A DNA stretch of 64,000 bases from Cycas panzhihuaensis (GCA_023213395.1 CM041465.1:218247741-218311740), one strand, 5' to 3'. Positions 36,481 to 48,844 are shown, counted from the stretch's first letter. Made by a program: numbers and translations. Notes: generated by a model not told the origin, from the sequence alone.

Positions 36481-37574
36481 GACTATAGTAGTCATGTGAT
36501 GTTTATCGAGGTGCAGTGGATGTAGTTGTTGGGTTTTTAGAATGATGCAATAATAAAAGATCAACCCATGTGTCACTATACCTTTAGAATGACAATAGGA
36601 GTTTAATAAAGTGGGACTACAATGAGTCCTAAAATTAGATCCTTAGTGGTTGAACTGCATATAGTTTTTGGGTTATTCATTAAGGGTGTAACTAAGTACC
36701 AAATTAGGGAAATGTATGGAGTAAGGTAGCTCAAAAAAGTTGTTATAGTATACTAGATGTATTTATTTCTATGAGGATTGTGTTAGACATTAGTGACCAG
36801 ATTGATTTTATAATAGGAGTGTTAGATAATTGTCTCAAATATTAGTGTCTAAAAAAATAGTAAGAAACAAGTGCAAAGGGCTATAGAAAATGCTAATAGG
36901 AATGAGAATCTAGGGGATGTACATGTGCAAAAATAATCCAAATAATATAAATAATAGTAAGGATGAGATTGAGGCTTAGACATATGTTATTTAATAATAC
37001 ATTTTCTTACATAGTAAGAAAAGCTCTTTAGGGAAGATTTTGGGGGCCTAATAAATAAAGTTTTTAGGATTTTCTTAGTGATGTGAGTTTATACAACCAA
37101 TGAATATGAGCTCAGAGCTTAAAATGGGGCCAATCAACTATAATCTTGAATATGTTTTGGCATATTTCTCATGGGAAGTTTTTAATATAACATGCATGCA
37201 TTAAGTAGTATATTTATGGCACCTTCATGAGCATCTTTGGCCATATTTAGCATGGGTGCACTTGCTTTTAGTTGATCATTTGGTCACTCTTAACCTTGTA
37301 TGTGAATAATGGTAAAATTATGAGTCATATAAAGCTCTCCAACAAATTATTTGATCACCTAAAGCTTAAGAAAACATATCACAAACTAGGGTTCTTACAA
37401 GTTTTTTATCTCATTTTTACATGCAAATTTTTAAGTTCAGGTTATTAGATTTTTTGGGCTTCCATCACTCCAGACTTAATCATGAGAGCATAGGTACTCA
37501 ATGATGGTGAGAAATAAAGTAGACCTAGTAAGCCTAAAGTAGCTTTTAGTTTTTAGAACCCCATAGTCCACCCG
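36481..37574. other. Element E: 3' region, nothing recognised
   Basis: AT-rich, no domain or strong repeat visible on either strand. Confidence 0.4.
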
Positions 37575-37597
37575 CCCCCCCCCCCCCCCCCCCCCCC
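37575..37597. repeat. C23 homopolymer
   Basis: Twenty-three consecutive C on plus (G on minus), flanked by further C-rich bases, in otherwise AT-rich DNA. A minus-strand open frame through it is only an artefact of the run. Confidence 0.98.
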
Positions 37598-37759
37598 ACC
37601 CGGTCCCCATACACACACATTTAATGGTTTTCCATGGGCAAATTAGAAGCTTATTTCTTATGAAAACATGCAAAATAAGACTCTACAAGTTTTTATCTGA
37701 TTAGTTTTTATTAATTTTACTTTTTAATATATTATTTAAACTGTTGAGTGAGAAATAAT

Positions 37760-38045
37760 TAGGCATGTTCCATAATAGAATATCATATTATGGATCACAC
37801 CTCCTTATAGGAATCAGAGTAGGATATGATGTCCTATTACAAATTGTATAATAAGACATCACATCTTATTATGATTTATATAATTGGATGTAACATCACA
37901 TTATAAAGGCTATATACAACTTTTTGAAGGGGATGCCACATCCTATTATAAAAATTGTAATGGGGTGTGATATTCCATTACTGTAAAATAATGAAATGTC
38001 ATGCCCTATTTTGAAATCATAATAGGATAAAAATAGTAAAACAGG
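37760..38045. repeat. Palindromic repeat array, ACATCCTATTATAA / TAATAGGATGTG type
   Basis: Alternating words such as CCTATTATAAAAATTGTAAT and GGGGTGTGATATTCC recur at about 40-45 bases, each with dyad symmetry. Located in the 3' region of E; similar copies at 34180-34345. Confidence 0.7.
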
Positions 38046-38129
38046 ATAAGATAGAGAGTATGCAATTTTTATTTTTTTATTTTTTTTTAAGGTTTTTTTC
38101 TTGCTTTTTACCTTTCTACTATCTATGAG

Positions 38130-39400
38130 AAGATTAATTTATGCTTATCATGCTTGTAGGTGGTGAATGCAATCACTAGCAGAGAGTTTAGTGGGTAGGA
38201 TATATTGAACCTAGTAGCTTAGATAGATGACACCAATCTAACCATTCTTTTATAGTATGGGATGGCATGTATTTGTAGTTCATGTAAATATATGTTTGGT
38301 TAGGCCTTATTATTAGACTTAGTCAACCATTAGGATTAACAATTATAAGTTATCCATCTCCTATTATTTGGTGATTTGAGGATCATTACCAAATATATAT
38401 GTTATATGCTTAGGATGCCATATATTGCTCCACCTCCTATCTTGGGTATGTTGGACAAGAGTGATAAGGCTTATACATAAGACATGATTTTCTTTTAAGG
38501 AGGTGGGATTTGGAATTAGAGGGGTTTGATGATTACTATTTGTTTGAGTATTAAGGATATTTTTTAGGTAAAAAAAGGTTATTACCCATCACTAGACTTA
38601 TATGAAGCTTCCTAGTGGATGTATGGGGATAGTCTCTCATTACAAGGTAGGAGAGTGATTTAATTAGGTGTTAGTCGTTATAGCAAACATTAGGCTATAA
38701 TTAGATAAGCTTCAATTAGTTATCATGAGGCTATGTCATAGTCTAGATCTAGAGGATTTTCATACTATTTGATCCTCCAATATTGGTTCTTTGATCACTT
38801 TCCTATGGCATAGCCTCATGATGGCATAAGTGCCTTAGGTGTTGGTGGTTAAACCATCCATCAATGGCATTTTTGGTTCTATGGTAGAGGGTCCTAAGAA
38901 TTAATTAGCTGGAGCATTTATACTACTTAGGTGGATATGCTTAACTTGGATAAATTCATCTAAGATCCCTATAATAGGATTCATTAGGACTTTGATGTGG
39001 AGGAAGAGGTCCTAACTAGAGGATATAAAGATAGTGGTGATGATGGGAGAGGAGATGGTGATGACATGGGTGCAAGTGGTGCTAGTGATAACACTTTGGA
39101 AGGCTTGGGGTCTCTCTAATAAAAACATTAGAGGGGAGCACCTAATTTATTACTCATTAGCTTTAGGTTAAATGGTAAGGAGAAGCCCCTTATGGAGGGC
39201 ATTAATAATGAGGAAAATAATAATTTTATTATCATTTTCCTCTTTTCCTACTTTTCTTTTATTAGTGATTATATTTATTTTTCTCTCTTACATCAATATT
39301 AATTTAGTATTTTTATTTATGATTGTAGATCTATATGTATTTACTAATAGCTTATTAACTCTCTTATTTTAGAGGTCTATGTAGAGGGACAAACCCTAAC
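38130..39400 (+). pseudogene. Possible antisense extra ORF of E (plant-mobile-domain-like)
   Basis: The plus strand, opposite to element E, reads as broken protein-like sequence. The best part is ILQYWFFDHFPMA at 38772-38810, which resembles the LLQxWxxEHFP motif of plant mobile domain (PMD) proteins. It is preceded by SYHEAMS and followed near 39020-39110 by an acidic DSGDDGRGDGDD stretch. Several stops (TAG/TAA) interrupt it. Extra ORFs antisense to pol, between integrase and the 3' LTR, are known in the Tat group of plant gypsy elements, and this one has that position. Similarity rests on one motif, so the name is tentative. Confidence 0.3.
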
Positions 39401-40029
39401 ACTTGAAACTAGACTTTTAGTAATAGATTTCCCTTATACTATCATGTTTATCCCATTAATAAGGGTGTGTGAGTTATACATCATAAATAAGGATGCACTT
39501 ACTCAACTCTTTAAACATCTTCATACATCAAGGACATAATTAGTAGGTCCTTTAGTTCTATGACTATGATTATGTCCTATAGACATAAAGAAGTTCTACC
39601 ATCTTGAGACTCGGGTTACTATTTTAGAGGTGGAGGCTTTTTTAATAACTTAAGAGATGGTTTGTCAGATAATAGAGGGGACTCAAATGATAGAGTTGAT
39701 AGTAGGGGTTTTAAGGTGGATAGGGCATTCTTAGATAGAGTTAGTCCATTAATGCAATACTAGGGTTTATAATTAGGTGAGATAGGCCTACAACATGATG
39801 TTCTTACTTGAGAAGCCCATGTAGATATGGTGGTAGATACTCCAATTAGGAGCAATCCACTAAAGGGTGAGAGGAGGTTTGGTGGATGTGTTTTTTTGGG
39901 AGAATTAAGCCCACTTTATAAGCTTTTGAGTATTATATATACAATCACAGAAGCATAGGCTCCCTCAATACTTTATTGTACTTCATGTATCTCATTCATA
40001 TATTTTATTATATCCATCTATCTATCTAT
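39401..40029. other. Element E: between extra ORF and integrase end
   Basis: Plus-strand protein-like fragments without recognised domain. A TATC microsatellite lies at 40015-40031. Confidence 0.35.
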
Positions 40030-40072
40030 CTAAACATGCCAATTACACTAGGAGGTCAACATTATTTTCTTA
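40030..40072 (-). pseudogene. Element E: integrase core continued past F
   Basis: On the minus strand ILKKIMLTS then CNWH follows directly on KTLALIL at the other side of F, matching the gypsy integrase helix before the AYRT motif. This places the F insertion inside integrase. Confidence 0.65.
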
Positions 40073-40077
40073 AGAAT

Positions 40078-40417
40078 TATTAGAATTAATGTTATCTCAT
40101 TATAAAATGGTGTAATGTTATATTATAATGTATTGTTAGTTTACGTAGTTATTATTATTATTAAAAGATGTCATTAAAAATCCATTGAATATGCCATTAT
40201 CCATTTTGATGTACATGTACTAATCTCTCATATTATGCAAAAGAGAGATGGAATGACAATCTTGCAAGGCTAATGCAATATACACTATGATAATATAATT
40301 ATACTATTTTCAGGTGTTTTTTCTTCCTCTAAAGGGGTTTTCCACCTATCTATATGTTGTCTCCTCTAGTTGATTAATCATGCTTTGAGATATTACATTT
40401 ATTTTCCCTCTCCAACA
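40078..40417 (+). repeat. Element F: 5' LTR
   Basis: Direct repeat of 51808-52131. Starts TATTAG (TGTTAG in the other copy) and ends CTCTCCAACA. Confidence 0.92.
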
Positions 40418-40430
40418 TGGTATTAGAGTC
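40418..40430 (+). other. Element F: primer-binding site
   Basis: TGGTATTAGAGTC, the tRNA-iMet site TGGTATCAGAGCC with C to T and nearby changes, directly after the LTR. Confidence 0.85.
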
Positions 40431-40533
40431 AGGTTTAGACTATTTGAAGGAGGTTTCCCTCCCACATTACATGTTGCTATAAGTATTTAAAATTCTTAGA
40501 CATTTATAAGTGGGGAAAACCCAGGTTCTATTT

Positions 40534-40857
40534 TATTAAAATATGTGACCATACCATCTAATGTAAAGTGGGTCTTACTATTTTTAGGCCTAATTATGTG
40601 GAGGTATATTCTTAAGTGTAGTGAAACAGTGGATGTAATTGTAACCATATTTGGCACTTTAGATCTATAAATATAGATCAAAGTCTAACTTTGTTAAATA
40701 TCATTTTGTCATAACGTGAAATATTATTCATTTGTGGGTTTTCACCCGTAAGGGTTTCCCACAATAATATAGTATCCTATGTATCTATTCGTGCTTGTTA
40801 TCTGCTTGATGTGAAAGATCCAGTTGACCTTATTTTCTTCAATTGTGTTTTCTAACA
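40534..40857 (+). repeat. Element G: 5' LTR
   Basis: Begins TATTAAAATATGTGACC (mutated TG) and ends TTTTCTAACA. Repeat of 44311-44634, which shares AGTGTAGTGAAA, CCATATTTGGCACTTTAG and GTGGGTTTTCACC. Confidence 0.93.
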
Positions 40858-40869
40858 TGGTATCAGAGC

Positions 40870-43800
40870 ATGTAGGTCATGCACAGGCAGATGAAAGTTA
40901 TCAAAGGTCCAATCGATGGTGCCAGGGCATGTTGGCTTACCCTTAGCAGATTGGAATGCCCAATGACCTTGTAGAATAGCCACAGAGTGCAGATGATCAT
41001 TGGTAGATCTGCATATGTCTTCTATTCTTATTTACAAGTATTCTGAATTATATGGAGGCGTGTGGATGAGTTTTGACTCTGTTACCAACCATGAGAGTGT
41101 TGTTTGAGCTTGTTGAAGGTGTTGAATCCTCGTTTGTTGATGCCACTGAGTTTGGATACCCTAGAGTTGATTGCCAACCCCCTATTGCTAATGGGAGAGT
41201 GCAAAAACCCAGCGAGATAGTTACAGAGCCATAAAGTCATATTACAGTCAATATTTAAGGTATGCTTAATATATTTATTACCAAGTTGATTTTAAGATTT
41301 GAATAAATATATTTGGTTGTTAGTGATAAATATAAGGTGTTAAGAGGCGTGGTTGTATAATATGGATCCCCTTTGGTGTATTTATATTACTGTCATTTCT
41401 ACCATGCCTGCATGATTAATATTTTTTATTGCTGGTATATTTTATCACCCTTGCATGGCGATATATTTATACCACCCACGCATTAATATATATGCGGTTG
41501 TTTATTTGGTTCATTGCTCATTTTTTGACAAATATATGTCATTCATGCATATTATACGTTATCTACACGTTAATATATTTGTTGGTTTGCATAAATCTAC
41601 GAATTGTGTGTATTATATAATTATCCATACGCAAATTTGCATAGTTGCCAATTGATCATGCATGAGTGATAGTTGCAATTACCTAGTTATATATAGAGAC
41701 TGTAGCCACCATTTTGATGAGCCTTTGATTGTATTTTCAGCTGCCAGTTGATATATTTATATGCAAATTTATGTCTATGTACTATACCCTACCATGAGTT
41801 AATGAGTTAATGTCGTCACTGTTGTATTATAGCCGTGATTATCATCTGTATAATACAGTCACCCAAAGAGTGATGTTATTATCATAGTTTGCATGAGATT
41901 CTAGTTGTATAGTCATGATGTCTTATGTGTGTCATACTCATACAGGAAGTTTGCCAGTGACGGTTGCGTCATGAAGTCACTGGTTGGTTAAGTAAAGTCG
42001 CTCGCGTGATACTTCATTTACCCCTGAATATAATCATAGTTTGTCTGTGATATTTTATAGTCATTGTTGGATTTTGTTCACCCTTCATAAATATTTATAG
42101 GTCATGCCATGATATATCAATATATTTTGATATATGTTAAAGTCACGTGGTCATTTATAAAAACTGCCTTTTTCTATATCTTTTATAAAATTTGATTTTA
42201 TATTGATATTAATAAAAGGTGCACCTTTGCTTATCTGATTTTATGCTAATTTTTTATATCAATTTATAATAAACCAAAGGTTATAAGATATCCTTTTTAT
42301 CCTTGTATCTCATTGAAAGTTTGATAAAGGTATTCTAAAGTGACCTTTATCTTATTATTGAATAGTCAAACAAGTTTATTAATTCATGATTTTTAAGTGA
42401 TTATTCTTGAGATTATTTAAGGCTTGCATATGAATTGATATCAGTCAGTATTGGGTAATCAAACTAAGAATTATTAGCATGCATGAGACTTTAATGGCAC
42501 TAGGTGAGATGATCTCTTACATAAGTCTGCATGAGAGATTTGTTGAGGTGTTTAAATGTTCTTCATATGTGAGTGCATAAGAGAGGATTGTTAAGCGAAG
42601 TTTATGGAGATTTTGTGGCAATGATGAGGTACTTGTTGCATGTGATTACATGATAAGTTTTAGGCATATGTTGTGCTATTTTAAATGTGAGAGTTTAATG
42701 GGTAGGTTGAGAGCAGGTTTTAAGGGCAGTAGAAGGGTGTGTTTGGGCAAGTATGAGGGCAAGCTTAGGCGAAGAAGGGCAAGAGCATGAGATACCTTCA
42801 TTTGTAACTTAATGTAAACTTTGTTATTGTTTAAGTGCGGCATAGATCATTGTATAAAGTTCAGATTAATATGATTATTCAATGAAATATATGTGGTTTA
42901 TTCAATGATAAGAGTGTGGTTTATTCATGATTACATTCGAGTTCTATTGCATCAGATGTGTATGAGGTGATAAAGTTTAGAATTTTCTTGTATAAATGGT
43001 TATTGGACTAATGATAGCATGAGGTTTATGGCCTGTTTTGATGTTGGCTCAACATGAGTTCATATCTGAATAAGTCTAATATGGAACTAAGATAGTGTTT
43101 GATAAATTTAAGTGTGAATAGAAAGGTCTAAGATGAGATGCCTTAAAATCAGTTATGCCTTTGTCATGATATGTATAGTTGGCCTATTAGGTTTCATTGC
43201 AGGAGAATATCATGATGTAGATGGTGACGTTTGGTGCATGTTTGGGTTTGCCTCCCATGTTTTGTTAGTAGAAACTATAGTGGATAGGTACGGGTACCCC
43301 TATCATGACAGTTCATGGTATATATTCCCCTCATGTGTTGTGTTTAGACCATATTAGAAGCCTTCCATTTATTTCCATTGGCACATTGGAGTGCACACAT
43401 CTTAGACAAAGATTGTAGTAGTAGGATTGCAAGAGTTTGAAGCATATTAGTTGTTCAACTTACAAACAGTGTGATATATAGGGGAAATGCATTATGATTA
43501 GTCTAGATGTTAAGTTAATGAGTTTATGACATATCATGATGAGTGTCATTTGGTTATAGGTTTTATCCTTCATTACTTCACTTTTCTGAGTTGTTATTAG
43601 GCAAGTGTAGAGGTTTGTTTACCTAACATTGTACTTGAGACAGATCCAGGACCTAGTGACAGATTGATGATGAGAAGTTATTAGATGATGAGATATGGAT
43701 TGCAACCCCATGTTCCATTGATAGTCAAAGACCTACAAGATGATGGAAGATCATGGATTAGCATGCCAGTCAAAGCGTAATATAGATACCAATGTTCCAA

Positions 43801-43870
43801 TAAATACAGATTCACAATGGAGAGCTACATTGAAGCAAAGAACCTTATTGGTTTGCAAGTTTGAAGACTT
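40870..43870 (+). other. Element G: internal region without recognised domains
   Basis: Three kilobases with short open frames only. The longest distinctive one is plus 43133-43357 (74 aa, one hydrophobic segment near its start), which I do not recognise. Confidence 0.5.
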
Positions 43871-44140
43871 ATTACACAGGTGATGTCTAGTAGAAGAAGG
43901 ATTAAGATATGATGAGACATTTTGCACCAGTATATATGTTGTTTTGGCCTATTTGATTCTTACTTCAACAGCTTCAGATAGTTGGGTATCATATCATACC
44001 ATATCAGTGTTCCTTAATGAAGACTTGAAGAGGCGATTCACATGGTTTAAGTGGCTTAACCTCTTGGTTTAGTCAAAGGAATATCACTGAGTCAAATGGA
44101 AAAAGTATCAGGTGCAAAGAAAGCTATATGGTTGTAGGTC
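43871..44140 (+). pseudogene. Element G: copia reverse transcriptase fragment
   Basis: The plus strand shows GLRYDETF near 43904-43927, matching the copia YDETFAPV motif. SVFLNEDLKRR then lies near 44006-44040, in place of [11 protein letters not shown], and QRKLYG near 44118-44135, in place of KKALYG. The catalytic YVDD region and RNase H are missing. It identifies G as copia-derived. Confidence 0.7.
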
Positions 44141-44310
44141 TATTGGAATATTTCCAAAGAATTGAGCACATACGAGGCATGGCACCATTACATCTGACTA
44201 ATAATCACTACATCAAAGTTCATGCATATTGGGTTGGGTAAGGTTATCCTTGGGAGGGGATTTATTCCCATTGATAATACTTGTTGCCCCACATTTACAT
44301 TAAGAGGGGA

Positions 44311-44634
44311 TGTTAAAATATGTGACCATACCACCTAATGTAAAATGGGCCTCCCTACTCTTATGCCTAATTATGTGGAGGTATATTCTCAAGTGTAGTG
44401 AAATGATGGATGTAATTGTAACCATATTTGGCACTTTAGATCTATAAATATAGATCAAAGTCCAACTTTATTAAATATCATTTTTTCATAATGTGAAATA
44501 TTATTCATTTGTGGGTTTTCACCTATAAGGGTTTCCCATGGAAATATGGTATCTCATATATCTATTCTTGCTTGTTATCTATCTGATGTGAAAGATCCTA
44601 TCGACCTTGTTTACTTCAGTTGCATTTTCTAACA
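44311..44634 (+). repeat. Element G: 3' LTR
   Basis: Starts TGTTAAAATATGTGACC and ends TTTTCTAACA; preceded by the polypurine tract. Confidence 0.93.
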
Positions 44635-44679
44635 TATCCTTTCACGCTTATATTTTCTAGGAGCTTTCTTCAACCATTT

Positions 44680-45010
44680 TTCTATTAAATTTTTTCAAGG
44701 GAAAATGAATCTTTATCTAAGCAACTCTTTCTCCTTTCAACAAAGGGCTCATCATAATCTTTGATTCCATGCCTTTCAGAAACATCATCGGCATGAAACT
44801 CATTTGCTTTAGCTTTCTTATCCTCTAATTCCTTCTTGACTTGGTTCATACATATGTTAGCTTCAACTTTCCTTGTATTCACCTATGTTAGAATTTTTAC
44901 CTTCTCTATGTTGAACCTATTTTCAATTTTAGTAGTATTAGACTCAAACCAAGCTATAGCCTTGGCTTCTCTCTTTTTTGTTTCTTTACCTTTTCAACGT
45001 CCTCCTTCTG
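44680..45010 (-). pseudogene. Remorin-like gene fragment inside F leader
   Basis: The minus strand reads a Lys/Glu-rich coiled-coil that resembles the remorin C-terminal domain. REAKAIAW has its Trp at 44949-44951, and KIENRF follows. A TAG at 44883-44885 lies exactly 22 residues after that Trp, where remorins have a second Trp (TGG to TAG). KELEDKKAKANE comes 17 residues further on, where remorins have the KLEKKKA stretch. Remorins are plant plasma-membrane microdomain proteins. The fragment is antisense to F, lies in its untranslated leader and contains at least one stop. Remaining sequence up to 44680 is open but not recognised. I infer capture of a host gene piece; a chance coiled coil is the alternative. 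Confidence 0.55.
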
Positions 45011-46600
45011 ACCAATAGGAGAGGTGATTGAATCAAGAGATATTATTGTGTTATTGATCATAGGTAAATATAGGTTCATTTCCATATGCATCTGGTAATG
45101 ATAAGGGCTAGAACCTATAATACCATTGATTTTTAGAATGATTTGGTTAGTGTGACAGGTCTATTGTCATCACTCAGTGTAGTGGATGGCCTAAGTGACA
45201 TTATCTATTGGTTCATTGATGATCATTGTTGACATAGCCAAGAACGATTACCTCACCATGATTATTTGCAATATAGATAGAGATTTACCACTAAATATTT
45301 AGGGTAATGTTTATCTTATGCATATATATTTTTTGTATTATAATAGATTTGAATAATTTATACAAAGTAGAATAATCTTTTCACAAATGTAAAAGATTTT
45401 ATTTTTGTTAAATCCTTTTTGAGGTCTGTAGCTCCCTATCCCTTAGCCCCCAGTCATATTGAGCCCCTCATATGATCTCCTATTTAGTGTGAAAAGCCCC
45501 CTCCCCTGCCTTAAGGAGTCACTTATGATTTTTTCATGATATCTTAAGCATTTGAAGTCCAAATATAGAATTGGAATAGGTTAAAGTCTTAACTCAATGA
45601 TCTTCAATTTGACTAGTCATTTGAGCCATTTTGAAGTTATTTTAAGGGTGCAATTTCATTCCAAAGTCAATGTAGTGGATTGCATATAAGGTAAGTTCAA
45701 GTATGTGATTTTAATTATCAAATTTCTTTATATTTTCTTAGCAATAATAATTTATTTTAACATTTTGATGATTAAACATTAAATTTATGAATTAATTGAA
45801 TTAAAATACCCCATATTTTTAACAAATACATTTAATTATTTAGCATTAATATGATTGTTACTGATATGAATTTATATGCTAAACAATCATAGATATTATG
45901 GTATGTTTTTATGAATTTAATTTATGTTTTTAACATTTATTTTTATAAATATACTTCTGAAAATGAATAATCATAAATGTGTTTAAAAGGATTACCCTCC
46001 CTCCCCCTATCTCTTTTTTATTCAAAATTATATACTTTTAGTTTGTTTACAAACATCATTATATAATTACATTATTATTATTAATTTAATCTTTCAATAC
46101 CTAATTTAAAGATGAAATTATTATAATAATAATTATATTTTATATTTAATATTTATGGTTTGATAAAACATCATATTAATTTGAAAGTTCTTATGATTAT
46201 ATACCTTCTTTTTTATTTTAATTAAAAAGATCTTTGGTATATTTTAGGTTATCTTTATTTTATATACACATATATTTCTTTTCCCAAATGGCTTTTATGC
46301 TTGGGATGACCTCCTCAACTAAAATTCTAGTTTTAAATTACTCAAACTATGCTCACTGAAAGAAAAGTATCTAACTAGCTTAAGCAACAAAAGCTATGGT
46401 AATGCATAATAGGGGAATTTTAAAAACCTATAGATATGTTATCATATGCTTATATGGTTTATCTAATGAACTATGATAGAGACCTAGGCACCATCTTAAC
46501 TCTCTCTCTCTCTCTCTCGATATTCATAGGTAGTTCACTAATTCAATTAAACTTGTCATTGTCTAGGTAAAATTAAAATATATATATAATAAGGTTGATA
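45011..46600 (+). other. Element F: leader
   Basis: AT-rich non-coding stretch before gag. A CT microsatellite lies at 46501-46518. Nothing else recognised. Confidence 0.5.
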
Positions 46601-46619
46601 CCATATAAGTTAATATGCT

Positions 46620-47560
46620 ATAGTAAAAAATATATGACTTAAAGTGTGAAGATTTTTCTAGGGTTGAGGAATTTTTATCTAATCTTCAAATCATAAATAT
46701 AGATTTAGATAATTATACCAAAATAATAAGAAAAGATGATGAAACCATAATTGTATCTCATGTGAAAGACAATGATATGCTTATTCATCTTACTATTAAT
46801 AAACTTCAAAAATATTTTAATTAATATAAAACTACTAGATAAAGGTCATATTACTATTTCTTTCAATCAAGTTATAAATCAACTGGTTGAATACAAGTCT
46901 ATGCTTATTTAAATCAAAGAAATTAAAGATCCTTCTCAAGCTCTTTTCTCCAACACCAAACCATATAATAAATCTAAAAATCAAAATCATCATCAAAACA
47001 ATCACAACAATAATTTCAAACCTTAGAAATCATATAAAGATTTTCCTTCAAATTACAACAATAATAAAAATTCTGAATATCTAGGAATGTTTAAAAATTG
47101 AAATACATACTCAACACTAAAATAAATATATCAAATAAAAAAATATTCATATACCACATTATAATCAAAATATTATTTGCATCTATTATCATAAAAAAGG
47201 ACACACTATAGATGCATGTATAAATAGCTTAGCTTCTGAAGCTAGGAAAGCTTCAAAAGAGATACAATCAAGATCCCATAATTATCTAACTATTTTTACC
47301 TCTACTTTTATAACACCCACCTCATTACAACCTTCTTGTGTACTTGATTTTGGTGCTTCCCATCATATAACAAGACATCAAGAGTATCTTTCTACTTATC
47401 ACCTAGGTATACATTTCAAAGAGGAAATCTCTTTTGGTAGTGGTTTCTAACTTAAAGTTGAAGAAACAAGTGATGTTATTCTAAAAAATAGTTGTATTAA
47501 TGATGTGTCTTATATTCATAATTTGTTATCCAACTTGACAGTCTATTAAATATGCTAAAA
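46620..47560 (+). pseudogene. Element F: gag, zinc knuckle and protease
   Basis: The plus strand carries degraded copia gag. An Asn/Gln/Lys-rich tail covers about 46940-47100, and a zinc knuckle remnant follows at about 47176-47220 (ICIYYHKKGHTIDACI, with the second Cys replaced by Tyr). The protease site is DFGASHHIT near 47345-47372, where the family has DSGASHHMT. The active-site aspartate is present but the usual Ser is Phe. Stops are frequent. Confidence 0.85.
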
Positions 47561-47639
47561 AACCTTTATGATTAAATTGTATAAAGATAAGTTTATTATA
47601 AAATAACCCTTCAATAAGTTTAAACCAATTACTTTTAGA

Positions 47640-47955
47640 CCTATTGATCACAAGATAGTCTTTATAATTTAATTAACTTAACACATTTAGCAAAATCTAG
47701 ATCATTTACTTCCTTCATTACTCAATCTAATTCTATTAGTCATTTATGGATTGCACATTTTGGCCATACAATCTTTGGCAAAGTATATTTTCTAACTCAA
47801 TATGACATGGTTCTTAGCCTTCCTTCCTTATCTATAGTTTATGGTATTTGTGAAGCATATGTTTCAGTTCCTCACTAAACTAAGTTTTGAGTTAAATCTC
47901 CACTTGAACTTTTTACTTTGATATATACAATCATTTTTAGGTATTTTCATATTCT
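47640..47955 (+). pseudogene. Element F: integrase N-terminal part
   Basis: LWIAHFGHT near 47745-47775 and a CEA motif near 47853 are remnants of the HHCC zinc region (family LWHxRLGH and CExCxxGK). The integrase is interrupted at 47955 by the LINE and continues from 49273. Confidence 0.75.
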
Positions 47956-48247
47956 TTTTTTTTTAATAAGGTAAAATAATATTAGAAGGGGTTTTGCCTA
48001 GGTCCCCAAACCTTATATAACCTAGCCCATCAGCTTAAGAGAAGTGGCCATGATAGGCCCATGGTCTAGCCCAGATTAAAGAAGATTCCTCTCAACCTCC
48101 CATGTCTGCCTGCCCAATGTGTGCATCAATCCTTACCAGACTCAGCAGCTCATCTGGAAAGTCCTCCTTCCATATCTTGGTTCTTTAATTTGAGACAGCC
48201 TAATTTGCCAGCCAATCTGTCGCTGCATTCCCTTCCCTATAGGTATG

Positions 48248-48844
48248 CTAGATCTGAGCTCCCTCTTTGGTTCTTAGGACATCTTGCGCATCTCTAATGA
48301 TATCTATGTTGTTCCACCCTGGCTCTACTTCCCCCCTTAAACATCTAATCACGTACATGGAGTCACCTTCTATAATCACCTTTTGTACCTCCTCCTTGTC
48401 CAACAAAACTACCGCCCTTTGCATAGCCCGTACCTCTGCTCTTTGGTTCGAATGGATGCCAAGATATTCCACGAAAGCCCACTTTAGATCACCCTCATTA
48501 TTCCTGCTGAGACCACCCCCTTCCGCCTCTCTGGGGTTGCCTTTAGCAGCACCGTCAAAATTAATTTTTTCCCAGGTTTCTTCTGGAGGGATCCATTTAA
48601 TTGCTCTCCTCTTCTCATTATCCCCCTTTAGAAAACCTATACCCCAGTCCTTAAGAAGCCTTTCTTCCCTTTTGGGGATCTTATCCTCCTTAAGGGGGGT
48701 CATCATCTCTAGAATACTTTTCCTAATCTTAGTGACCAGAGTAGTACTGTCTGACTCTCTACCTTCAAAAATTCTCCTATTGCATTCCTTCCAAATAATC
48801 CAAGTGCCTACTGGAAGGATCATCTTCTGGAATTTACTGAGCAA
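48248..48844 (-). pseudogene. LINE ORF2 C-terminal RNase H domain
   Basis: A 198-residue open frame (minus). It includes WIIWKECNRRIFEG near its start, then the plant-type RNase H domain. INFDGAAKGNPREA has the first catalytic Asp, NQRAEVRAMQRA the Glu and IIEGDSMYVI the next Asp. The final catalytic residue is probably at or beyond the end of this frame. Plant L1 elements often carry such an archaeal-like RNase H domain. It is separated from the upstream part by one TAG near 48875. Confidence 0.92.

Larger units (their letters stand above)
40534..44634 (+). mobile_element. Element G: deleted Ty1/copia inside F
   Basis: LTRs of 324 bp at 40534-40857 and 44311-44634, a perfect primer site TGGTATCAGAGC at 40858-40869, and polypurine tract AAGAGGGGA at 44302-44310. 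Flanks TATTT (40529-40533) and TATCC (44635-44639) are a likely target duplication with two C to T changes. Only a fragment of reverse transcriptase remains inside, so it is an internally deleted copy. Confidence 0.9.

Noticed and set aside
37476-37673. 65-codon minus-strand frame with a glycine run
   Set aside because: The glycines come from the G23 homopolymer; flanking residues show no domain.
43133-43357. Small membrane protein gene in element G
   Set aside because: One hydrophobic segment in 74 residues, no conserved motif, inside a deleted retroelement; not enough to call a gene.
46887-47084. 65-codon plus-strand frame as a separate gene
   Set aside because: It is an off-frame reading of the Asn/Lys-rich gag tail of element F.
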